This document shows, one piece after another, positions 29,276 through 39,646 of a stretch of DNA of 64,000 nucleotides. Position numbers and translations under genes: made by a program. Under the pieces are notes generated by a model. The model was not told the DNA's origin. It did not search any database and was given only the letters and a program-made list of their open reading frames with translations. How positions within the stretch are numbered: position 1 is the stretch's first letter; every line of letters begins with the position of its first letter. The stretch is from contig JAPDRN010000025.1 of NCBI GenBank assembly GCA_030247855.1, positions 248,001 through 312,000 of the forward strand. Reading direction: 5' to 3'. The DNA is from Knufia peltigerae (Eukaryota > Ascomycota > Eurotiomycetes > Chaetothyriales > Trichomeriaceae).

Positions 29276-30867
29276 TCAGCCAAAAAGAGCTTGGGTTGGT
29301 GTTTTAGCTGTTGTTGCTGAGACTCACCGCACTATTGTGATATGAACTGAAACTGGGACAAGATTCATCGTTTCGACTCCGTAGCCTATGCAGGTCGTGG
29401 GCTTGGCACCATGTCAGGGTCACTTTTGTTTGTGATCGGAGGATGAAGTCGGTTGCATAGACGGAGAGCATTGTTAACATCCTGCAGACGAAGGGACTAT
29501 TCAGAAAGTTGAACTTCATATTCAGAAACGCGAAAATAGCCGCATCCTACCTATCACAAGAGCCTCTCCTTTCGAACGCTTAGGTAGGTTGATGAGTCTC
29601 AAATTCAGCCGACTCCATACTGATGCAGCATCTCACGCGAACACGTATCACGGCTTCGAGCCAACATCGTCAATCGCATCCCGTCGAATACGGTCTAAAC
29701 TAGAATTGCTTCTAAAGTGTTACCAGCAAGAGGTCGATGTGCAACAACTGCCAGTACGGAGTACTCATGGTGTACACCCTACTGCACAACGCCTCGCCGC
29801 AGAGTCCACGGCTATATGCCGTCTCCAGCACATGGATGAGGCTGGTAGAAGGAATCAACTCAGGCAAGGTTGACTGAATTCTCACTCGTTCCACCAAAGA
29901 CGGCATCATTCCTATTGGCCGTGGCATTCAAGGTACAACTGTGTGAGGATGTAGGTGTGAGCACGGGAACCAGCTTCGCCAGCCCCTCTAGATGAGTATT
30001 CTGGGCTTGATGACAACCTTTGAATGACTTCTCTTGCGGGCGATGGCGCTTTTAGCTTGCATGCCTCCGGGAAGAGGATTATGTCTCGTGGCAGTCGTAA
30101 CCTCCCGTACTAGACTGAGACCAGGGGTGTCCATTTCGCGTGTCCTATGGGATCATGATTGTGTCGAGCAAACAGTCAATGAGGCTGCCGTTGTCCCAGG
30201 CTGTGTATCCTGGACCGGATCAGCAAGAATACCTGTTTCGCGCAAGTTTAGATCAAACAATAATGAGGTGAGAAAGGCCAAAGACACGAGTCACAAGATA
30301 CATTGGAAATCAAGCCACACCCGGCCCCAGCCAGGCAAATCAACGTTCCCGAGACCCTTCTGATCGAGGCGAGGCATGCTGGGTCTAGTTTTATTGTACT
30401 CCGTACCGTGAGGTAGCTCACAGGGGTCTGCAATTTGGACCGTGGAGCGAATGGCAAGGGTCAAATTGAGGACGTGGAGAGTGAAGAAGAGGGAAAGCAA
30501 TTTCGAGAACCGGTCCGGAGTGTGCTTATGGCCAGAGGCGCAGCGGGTTATTCGATGCCTTTTCCTTCGTAGACCATGGCGCGACCTGTTATGATGTTCT
30601 ACAGATGCTCCGTACCTCGAATAAGTACCCGAGTAAACCAACTATAGATCACTTATGGCCACGAGCAGGTGGAAAGGCTTCACGGCGGGACGAGGAGAGG
30701 AACCAACGGGCCATTCCTAAACGGGCGGCACCATGCGTTTGTGGTTTGTGCTCCTTCACAATACTCATTACGGCTCACCGAAGTGCACCTTTCCCTCATC
30801 TTCATGACCCCCATCTCATTTTACGAATCCTCCTCGTACTTTTCTGACATATAAGGGCCTTGTAGCC
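29276..30867. other. long intergenic region, no gene seen
   Basis: This 1.6-kb stretch lies between the diverging HAL2 and LSB5 genes. Frames of up to about 115 codons on both strands lack motifs. TACGGAGTA lies at 29755-29763 and its reverse complement TACTCCGTA at 30397-30405. Promoter elements for both genes are presumably here, but no clear TATA box was found. Confidence 0.5.
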
Positions 30868-32582
30868 ATGTTCTCCGCTTCGGTGAGTCTTCCTTTTTCT
30901 GTCCCCTCGTTCTTCTGCAGTGTCTGGCGACACATGAGTTTCGGGCTTCAGTACCCCGCCATCCATCCACCATGACGTTCAGTATGTCTCTGTTCCTGCT
31001 GCACACCCCAGCCTGCGCTCCTGATGCTGGACTCACCGAGCTATCGAGGCCGACAGACGAAGAGACGAACGATCTTCCTGAGCTAGATGTACTCGAATGC
31101 GCTCAATCTACTACACGATGCGGTCGCTGCGCGCGAAGGAAACCTCAACCGTCCTTTGAAGCCTATCCGCCAACACCAGAGGTATACTACTGGTTACCCC
31201 GCGGTCACCTGCGAGGTTACAGACGTCTGATTGCTGCCGTTTTGCATTATGCCTGTTGTGCCCGTCAGCGCAGAAGATATCAACTAATCACTCGTTATCG
31301 TTACCATAAACAGAAGAAACCTTTCTCCGCCATCTCAGTATATGTCGAAAACCTTACCTCCGAGACCTACGATGAGGATGATCTTGCCGGTGTGCCCGAT
31401 CTGCTGGAAGTGGTGAAGCTACAAGGTACCGGGCCACAGGAGGTGGCTCGAGCCCTGAGGAAGAAGCTGAAATATGGTTCTGTACATCGACAGCTGAGAG
31501 CCTTGACCATCCTTGATGGTCTTCTTCAAAATGGAGGAACCAGAATGCAACGTGCCCTTCTCTCGGATGGGCCATTGCTGGAAAGGCTTAGAATTGCCGC
31601 CGCCGATCCAACCTCCGACGCGGACGTTCGAACCAAGTGCAAAGATCTGTTCGGACAGTGGGTCGCCAGTTCTAAAGACAATCCTGGACTTGAAGGAGCC
31701 AAATCACTGTACAACCAATTGCCCAAGACACAAAAGCCCGCGCACCAGCGACGTGAGCAGAGCAGAGTCTTGCGAGAGACCGAAGAAGAAGTGCAACGCG
31801 AGCAAGAAATGGAGTTGGCAAGGAGCAGGTTAGACAGCATGTCCCCTGCCGGAGAGCCCTCCAGTCCTACGAGATTGCGCAAGCAAAGTTCACCTATCAC
31901 CCTAGGCCAGTCCTCTAGCTTCGCGCCCAAAAAGGACAAAAAGGACAAGAAGGGCAAAGTGAAAGGCTTCAATTTAGAGCGCGAAAAGCCCAATATCCTC
32001 CAAGCAATTGCCGCATCTTCGGTGGCTTCTACTGGCTTGGCGAACGCACTGAAGCTTGTTAATCGCGAGAACGAGCGGGTGTCTGACAATGTGGAAGTCA
32101 TGAAGCGCTTTGAGACATGCAAGCAGCTTCGACGACAGATCTTACGCTATATCCAGTTTGTGGAAACGGAAGAATTCCTAGGAGGCCTCATCCACGCCAA
32201 CGAGGAACTGGTCAATGCTTTGATGGCGTTCGAGGTCTTGGATAAGTCAATTGACGACGATTCGGACAGTGAACTTGAAGAAGCACAGCATCTCAGTAGG
32301 CAGGCTGCAAAAAGCGAGCAGGCTGCCACGAGAGAAGCCGAGAGAATGGTGGCAGCGATGAGTATTTCTCCTCCGCCCAAACCTCCCCGACCTTCTCCCG
32401 GGCATATCGCCATGCCTGCCCAACAGAGTCCACCAAGCCGGAAAGCGAAACAAATCGAAAGTGACAGCGAAAGTGAGACTGATGAAGATGACCCAGATGA
32501 TCCCTTTGGGGATAAGAACGCGATGAAGACTCCTGACCCGGAGTCACTAGGCAGGAAAGGATATACCTGGCGAGAAGTATAG
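30868..32582 (+). CDS. lsb5: VHS-GAT domain adaptor, LSB5-like
   Basis: The best model has a 15-nt first exon (30868-30882, MFSAS) and a second exon 31314-32582, giving 427 residues. The 431-nt intron has a GTGAGT donor, an ACTAATC branch-like site and an ACAG acceptor. KKPFSAISVYVENLTSETYDEDDLAGVPDLLEVVKL is the typical start of the LSB5 VHS domain, so the frame open back to 30972 is taken as intron. The VHS domain (about residues 6-150) is followed by a Lys-rich linker (KKDKKDKKGKVKG), a GAT-like helical bundle (about 240-340), a Pro-rich segment and an acidic DPDDPFGD tail. LSB5 links the actin regulator LAS17/WASP and ubiquitin at sites of endocytosis. A single-exon protein starting at 30972 remains an alternative. 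Confidence 0.85.
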
Positions 32583-33401
32583 TGGCACGGTGCTGTGGTT
32601 GACCATGAGATCTGTGGCTGGGCCTAGATCTCGCCTTTCCACGGCGCATTGGGAGATTATGAGAATCCCAGGTGCTGGAAAATGTTATGCTAATGAGATA
32701 ATGATATCGATGAACTCTACAAACCATGCATTTGGTAGCGTGCGAGTACGAGGATTTGAGGTCGGCAAACCCTTTAGCGACACCTTCATATCTCTGCTAC
32801 CTGCCGAGTACCTCGAGCTGTTCGATTTGGCGGTTTGCCTCGACATTTGACAAGTCACAATGGCTGTCAATGTACAGGCTAGATGTATATTCTAGTTCAT
32901 CTCCTACAATCCTCAGAGAAATCCTCATCGCATTCCGGCAAGTACTGTATTTAGGTAAAGTCCCCGTCGGGAGATCGCCGCCTAGAGTTGGTCTCTAAAT
33001 TATGCCGCTAAGTGCTCTTTTCCGCAAGCAAGCGCAAAATAAGAAAGACTTCAATCACAGCTAGCTTAAAGCGTATCTTTAGGCTCCTTAGGTAAGCTCT
33101 CAACCCCAATTCAACCCCCCTCATGGCGCCCAGAAGCCCCTCGGTTAATTCTAAGCAACAAAGATCCCAGCTGCGAAACCCGTAATCCATAATTTTCACT
33201 TTGGCGCAGTGTTGATGACCCCTTCATTATTCGATTTCCACAATGAATTCCATGGCTCATGTCAAGGATGCCTAAACCCATTTTCAAGCTGCTTGCAGCT
33301 TCCACTCTCCCACAGAATAGACCACCTGCAGTGGCACCATTCTCTCTACCAGGCCCCTAATTAATCATGAAAACGTCAAAGTCGTTACTCAGCTCGGTGC
33401 C
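32583..33401. other. intergenic, no gene seen
   Basis: This is the 3' flank of LSB5 and the promoter of the CUE/Smr gene. No supported coding sequence. Confidence 0.55.
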
Positions 33402-35019
33402 ATGGACAAGCCAACTTCAGAGACAGAGGTACGTTTATTTTTGCGCCATGCAGCAACTCAGGGTTAACACTCCGTAGAAACTCCATGCAGCCTACTGCCC
33501 TCCCCTGGACGACGCAGTCTTCTATGCAATCGCCTCAGACTACGAACTTCCCCAAGACCGAGATGCCCTGATTCAGGTTCTAGAAACATTAAAGGGCAGT
33601 GCGCTTGAACAACAAACCGCCGATTTTGATCCTTCTGGCACAGGAGGTCCGGCATATGCTATTAGAGATGGTACTGGAACTTCGACTTCCAACCGGGAAG
33701 ATACGTTCTCAAATGAGGTCACGAGCATAACAACCGGTCTGTCTGATCTACGATGCGGAACAACCGACAATATCGACCGTCAGCTTGATGGCTCCACTCT
33801 CGAGCAAAAGACAACATGGCTGCTCAAAATTTTCCCTGACATACCCGAGCGCGAACTCGTCAGTATCCTACAAAGTCACGATGGTGCCCTGGACAAGGCT
33901 ACGGATGAACTGCTCAATTTGTCATTTCTGAAACAAGGTCCCGAGGACTCTAATGAGGATAGACCCGTCTTCAAGAGTGTTGACGCATTCGCCGAGGGGA
34001 TGCAACCGAGTCGTAAGGGCAGGAAAAAGAAGAAGGCCAAAACCAACGATTCATCACGTGCAAGTTCAGTATCGGTTTCAAAGTATGAAGCAGAATATTC
34101 ACCTGTGAATGTATGGTCTACCATGTCTGAGGATGTAGATTTTATCTGCTCCAGGACTAGCCTTCACCCGCAGACGGTGAGATCGGTCTACCATGAGAGT
34201 GGCGCTCGTCTCTCAGCCACGATAACCGCGTTAGCAACGAGGGAGGGTGCTTCGTACGATCAGTTGGACGAAGTAGATCCACTTCTTGAGCTCCAGATGG
34301 CGGAATTTCAGAGCGAGTTTCAGCAGGTTCCAAAGGCATTGTTGTACGGAATGCTGATTCTTGCGCGAAAGATACCCTCTGCGGCGCACGAGCTCCTAGA
34401 AGTCATGGCAACTTCTAGAGCAGATGATGATATCACTCAGATACGTCGCGTCGCACCACAATACGCACCGCTCGACCTGAAAGAGAACACGCCTTTTGAA
34501 CAGACGAGCTCAACAAAAGGCAGTACCTGGTTAGGGCCGAGTCGACCATCCGCAGCCGTTCAAAACGCCGCAGCGACACAGAGCTTTGGTCAAGCCACGT
34601 CGGCTTGGAAGAAGAGCAAATCTAACCGACTGTACGGTGGAGCGGCAGCTTACTATGCAGAAGTTGGACGTGAACGAGCCAATGCAGCGAGAGCCCTTCA
34701 AGCTGAAGAGGCAGATGCTCTGGTGTTTCAACAGTCGTCTTCAAACGTGCTTGATCTCCATGGAGTAAGTGTCCAAGACGCCGTCCGTCTCGCTGGTAGT
34801 AAGACACAAGACTGGTGGGATGGTCTTGGAGATAGCAAGTACGTATCTGGGGCGAATCCGGCGAGGGCTGGCTTTAGGATAGTGACGGGGGTTGGCAGTC
34901 ATAGCAAGAACCACGCTCCTCGAATAGGACCTGCAGTGAGCAAGATGTTGATCAGGGAAGGTTGGAAGATTGAAATAGGTCATGGTGAATTGATCGTGAC
35001 CGGAAAGAGTCGTAAATGA
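33402..35019 (+). CDS. CUE and Smr domain endonuclease, CUE2-like
   Basis: Two exons (33402-33428 and 33478-35019) encode 522 residues; the tiny first exon reads MDKPTSETE. A CUE-type ubiquitin-binding helix bundle lies at about residues 115-160 (TTWLLKIFPDIPERELVSILQSHDGALDKATDELL). A Lys-rich segment (GRKKKKAK) follows. A DUF1771 helix (YYAEVGRERANAARALQ) precedes the Smr domain (about 431-518) with LDLHGVSVQDAV and TGVGSHSKNHAPRIGPAV. The LDLHG and TGxGxHS motifs are those of active Smr nucleases. The domain order fits yeast Cue2, which cleaves mRNA at collided ribosomes in no-go decay. A second ATG in another frame at 33367 is too short to be used. Confidence 0.85.
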
Positions 35020-35384
35020 ATTGACGAATAGACTTGGAATGATATTTATGCGGATCATAATTGGCCCAAAAAAGGGATCATGATTCAATACTCCCAAGCT
35101 CTACACAAGATACATTGTCTGTATGGAGTATGTTTATGACATTGAGGATGTCTTTGTGTTTGGTAGGTGTTTGAGGTAGAAGGACTAATTTATCAAAGTC
35201 ACCGACTCACACACAGGCATTTCGTCCTAGAACGTCTTGAACGTCTGGGCTTGACATCGCTGAATGATGTCGGATTTTTTTTGCAAGAATGATATACTAA
35301 TACCCTATCATATCAATTGAAGCTTCTTAACCTGTAGGCATCCTCCTCCGTAGGATTGATTGTCTCACTTATTTTTTGCGACAC
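35020..35384. other. intergenic between convergent genes, no gene seen
   Basis: An AT-rich 3' flank shared by the CUE/Smr gene and the DUF1446 gene, with a run of T around 35274-35282. Nothing else was recognised. Confidence 0.6.
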
Positions 35385-37312
35385 TCAACTCGCCACCGGC
35401 GGCACCTTGAGGTACAACAACGGAGCGTACTGCTGGGTACCCAGCGTGTCTCGTTCCCCGATACTCCCTTGCTCCCAAGGTCGTTTGATGGTCGTCTTCC
35501 AAGCCATGGCCGGGTCAAAGTACATGTTTGTCAGAATGTCACTCTGGTCGACTCTGTACAATTGACAAATGACCTCGTTGGTGAGGACGTTGGCAGATTT
35601 GACTCTCTGATACACCTCCCAACTGTCGAACATGATGTCCAGGGTCAACTCGAACGGTCCTGCGTTTTTTGATCTCACGATTTTCGCAATGTCCATCATC
35701 CGAACTTCACCGGAAGGAACTGATTTGGGGATGATGGGCTCCGGGCGGCCGTTGACAAACTCTTGCAACTCTTCTGGGGTGTAGTGTGCTGGTTCGACAG
35801 GCGCCGTGGTCTTGTCGGAGCATGGTATTTCAAGATGCGTCACTGGAAACAAGTAGACCTCCTCACCCCTCGATAGATCCATGAGATGATAAATGTTCCA
35901 TCTAAACACTCCACCGGCGTCCTGCTCGTGGGGGGACAACGGCGAGGCAAAGTTCCCAGCCGTCGCCATTTGACCCTTGTAGGGCATGTGCAGGATCGAT
36001 GCCCTCACGTTGTTCGCGATGGCGTGTGACTTTTCCGGTGTCGGAGCGACGACTTCACCTAAAATCCCAATTTCGTGGGCGGCGTCCTGGTAGTTGGGTT
36101 CCAGAGGCCCCATGACCGCATTCTTACCGTACACCTGGAACTTGAGCTGGCACCCAGGGTCTCGATCGAGTTCGGGAAACAACTTTTGGGTGTATTTACG
36201 GGCAGCCTCGAGAAACTCGTCGATCTGGGAGATGAGGATGGGGTCGCGGATCCCACCGATGAAGATGGTCCGATGACCCAATTTCTCGACCCCTTCCAAC
36301 TTGACCTGGTACGTCCGGCTAGGTTCGAACTGGGCACCGGAAACCCTCACGGTCCGGCCATCTTCCAAAGCCTCGTAACGTGCTCCGTCCAGATTCAGAA
36401 TCCCACCCGGGCCGGGAAGACGGTCGGGTCGCGTCTTTTCGTACAGCGTGTGCGCCGCGACCGAGACCGGCGTGCAACGCTCAAAAGGTGACACCGGGGT
36501 CAGGTCGAACGACGACTTCCTGACCGTCCCTACCATGACGCGACCTTTGGGGACGGCGCAAAACGCTCCGCATTCCATGATCTTGCCCAAATACCACGCC
36601 ACACCCGGGTCGGCGCCCCGATGAAGACAATACGCCGCAAAGGGGGCCGGGTCATAGGATCGACCTGATAAGATAATGTCCGGATCATTTTGTAGTGCTG
36701 ATAGAAATCTGGAGTACGAGTTAGAGGAATAATTCGTACTATTTATCGATCGTAGCAAACGAAGGGGATGGAGGAGGGGGGGTGGACGCAAAAAAAGGGG
36801 GTTGAAACATACGGTGCAACTCCCATCTGACCAACAATCTCAACCGCATTGTCGACATCCTCGGTCCTCAGGTCAGGGACGGGACCACAAGGGTGTATTT
36901 GATCATTTTTGATTTTGTTCTTTACGGCTTCACGATCGAGGTTTGTATTGATGGTGGCCACTTTGAAGCTGAAATTTTCTGTCGTTGCAACCTCTCGAAT
37001 AATGTCCAACATCTCGGCGACGTGTTTGTTGCTACCATCACCCCCGGCGGAACTGATCAATACTTTGATCTTGCGATGGTAACAAGCCTGTAGCATGGGT
37101 CTCAAGTCACGGACATAACTCTCACGGCCGCAAGTCATCTTGTTCAGACCCAACTTGTAAGGTCCCCCGTCGGTGCTGCCGGCGTCGACGATGATGGCCG
37201 ACGGTCGAAACTTGTCGACCCCCAACCAGAAATGGTCGCTCCGGTAGCCATATCCTAGAATGGCACAGGGAGTCAAGATGGTGAAGTCGGGTTGTTGGTC
37301 GACGCTACCCAT
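35385..37312 (-). CDS. DUF1446 (AtuA-like) and DUF4387 fusion protein
   Basis: Two exons on the minus strand (36813-37312 and 35385-36708) encode 607 residues. The 104-nt intron has GTATGT, CTAAC and CAG signals. The N-terminal part carries the DUF1446 pattern: GYGYRSDHFWLG, an IIVDAGSTDGGPYKLG loop, ISSAGGDGSNKHVAEMLDII, and later ILSGRSYDPAPFAAYCL and GGILNLDGARYEALEDGRTVRVSGA. From about residue 495, VRMMDIAKIVRSKNAGPFELTLDIMF followed by RVKSANVLTNEVICQLY matches DUF4387, which in bacteria is usually a separate small protein encoded beside the DUF1446 gene. AtuA-type proteins are tied to acyclic terpene (citronellol/geraniol) use in Pseudomonas, but their reaction is not settled. This is the first gene of the putative catabolic cluster. 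Confidence 0.85.
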
Positions 37313-37996
37313 TGCGGTGGTGAAGACGTGAAAGATCCTTGTGGTTGTTGTGATAGTGGTGGTGGTGATGTGTTGCTGAATCCTTTTCGCACCGCAGAAC
37401 CCCGACTATATCTTCACTTACCTTGGATAAGTACTTATGTAGGATTCCTCTTATACTGCATATTTCGGAGAAGGGACAGCATTGTTCTGGAACTCTGGCA
37501 CAGGCACTGTAAGTATCTGGTGGTTGGATGACAATCAATCTGCAACTCCATGTCACAGGTTCGCGAGCCATTTGCAAACACCCAGGCTCCTCTTTTCTCG
37601 GGTTGATGGCGAAGACGCGAGTATGCAATGTATCGTTACTGTATGGGCAAGCGAGGAACGCGGCGTCGTTTATGGCACCGAAATTGTGGTTGGAGATCCT
37701 CAAAAGGCTGGTTCGTGAACTTCGGCATCACAGCGAACATTTCGCAAGCCCCTAAACGCCCTAGTTTGATATTGGTACGCCGTATACCCGCACTCGGATG
37801 ATCAGTTACGGCATCACCGAAGCTATCTATCGTCATTCTGAGGAACGCTGTTCTCATTGTCATATCGTGAGCATGCCACGGATTCTCATACAAGATACAA
37901 AACTCGTGCTCTATGAAAATAATCTATAGAACAAGGCTCTAAAAGATGAGGTGTAAGAGTAAAAAGTCAAAAAGTATGAAAACGCCGTACCCCTGT
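37313..37996. promoter_or_regulatory. promoter region of the DUF1446 gene, 3' flank of the cyclase gene
   Basis: A TGGTGGTGGTG-like run lies near 37350-37370 just upstream of the DUF1446 start. Short frames on both strands have no motif. Confidence 0.45.
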
Positions 37997-39120
37997 TCAA
38001 AAGATGGCCAGTGCATTGCTGGGGCTGGCCACACCTCCGTTGAGATTCAGCGGCGAGCTTGTGATCAGAAACGTCCACTTCCCAAGGGCACGACAAGTCC
38101 CAGACAACTTTTCCAGGTCCCAGACTTCACCGATGGGCATTCCCCATCCGCTGAGCAGCACTTCATGACAAGAAACGCCCCAGGGTTTGGTCGGCGGCCA
38201 GCTCTCGTAGGCGTTTGTGTCGCTAGCCACGGCGGCAAATTGGGAATCCCAGTGCCACCTGAACATTTCTTCGCTTGCCTCGACACCCACAAAACTTCTC
38301 ACCTCCCTCGTTGCGAGTTGTAACTTGGCCTCGCCGCTCAATCTGCGATATTCTTCTGTCCAGCCGGTCCTGATCAGTAGTACATCTCCAGGACAGAACG
38401 AGACATTCTGTGACCGGGCCACGTCGAGTAGCTCCTGGAGCGGTATGGCGTGGGTCTCAAAGGGCGAATATTTGATTCCTTTCTGCTTTGCATATTCTCT
38501 CCAGTCGAGCAAAACTCCTCGCCCAACGATGCCCCGACGAGCGAGGTCTGTGAATTCAGTTAGGTTGGGTCTGCTTTGGTCTGGAAGTAGCACATGCACC
38601 GCCGGACTCACTCACTCTGTATCCCAATTTTGGGGTTACTCTCCGGTCCAGATATGTCGTCTTGGGTGACCCCGTTATAAAATCTCCGTTGTTGCTCGAT
38701 CTGGTAGGGGTAATGCCTCAATCCATCCCAGTGGCTTGAGCTCTGAGTGTTGAGATGAATCTCATCGTCGTTGGCGTATCCCTTGGCATTGATTCGGTGC
38801 GAGCATGGAGTTCTCCGCGGATTCATGGGAAGAACTGGCTCTTCCAAGGGCAGACTCAGAGGTACGACGACGCCTCTGCACGCTTCTTGCGTAGCCCGCG
38901 CGATTGCCTCTGGCGTAATCAGATTCAGTGTGCCGATTTCATCTTCATCCCCCCATAAGCCCCATGCTGAACCCTTTGGGTCGCCCTCTCTCAGCGGAAG
39001 GTCATCAAAGCTTGGCCGTAGACGTTTTCCAGGTTGCTCAAATGGAGGTGTCAAAGTACGCTCTTTGATTGAGGAATTCATCGTGAGGTCTGTGTAGAGA
39101 TTTCCCACGAGGCTGTCCAC
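37997..39120 (-). CDS. cyclase-family metal-dependent hydrolase (kynurenine formamidase/isatin hydrolase fold)
   Basis: Two exons on the minus strand (38616-39120 and 37997-38547) encode 351 residues. The 68-nt intron begins GTGAGT and has a CTAAC branch site. The start is family-like: FDDLPLREGDPKGSAWGLWG followed by DEIGTLNLITPEAI. The metal site motif is SSSHWDGLRHY (H-x-D-x3-H), and the splice creates IGIQNLARRGIVGRGVLLDW, a hallmark of this family. Later blocks are PGDVLLIRTGWTEEY and WGVSCHEVLLSGWGMPIGE. Enzymes of this fold hydrolyse amide or lactam bonds of aromatic compounds, or related substrates, using a divalent metal. Met14 is a possible alternative start. It is transcribed away from the Zn2Cys6 regulator, suggesting joint control. 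Confidence 0.85.
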
Positions 39121-39646
39121 GGCATGGGAGATAAATCCTAAGCCATATTCACATCAGACGAGAGGAGTGTGACTGGTCATTGGCAAGGTGGAGTTGGTTG
39201 TTTCTGTTGTTCGGTATGACCCCGAGATCAGCACCAGCCATGGGTCGAGCTAAGGCAAACGACCCTTGCCCGTCCCTTGTCCCTGCATAATTCCCGGAGG
39301 GAACTTGGACAAGTCTTGTCTGCCATCTGGGGACTCCGTAAGAGGTTTGCCGGGGATGCGCTTGGATGGATTCCTGAGTCTCGCGGTCTGTGAACAGTCT
39401 CTTCCCCAAATCTCGCGCTAAGCCCAACGTGGAGTTGGGAAATAGTTTTGCACGAACCGCTGATTTGGTTGACCTGATGCGTTGCACACAGAGAAGCCCG
39501 ACAGCTGTCGCTAGTCAATTGATTGCTGGCGCTACTGAAACGTGGCCATTGACGAGCCTTGCGATACTCTCCCTCGCCGTATTCGGAATTGGCTTCCGGC
39601 TGTTCACCATCATATCAGTCGCCAGAAACCCCGAATCGCCCAAACC
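39121..39646. promoter_or_regulatory. divergent promoter between cyclase and Zn2Cys6 regulator
   Basis: This 526-nt region could control both genes. CGG/CCG triplets occur as CCCGGAGGG near 39293-39301 and as TCGGAATTGGCTTCCGGC near 39583-39600. They are possible Zn2Cys6 sites but are not distinctive enough to assign. Confidence 0.4.

Noticed and set aside
30972..31313. N-terminal extension of LSB5 in one exon
   Set aside because: The family start coincides with 31314, and a matching exon with consensus splice sites lies upstream. The extension has no domain, so it is treated as intron but mentioned as an alternative.
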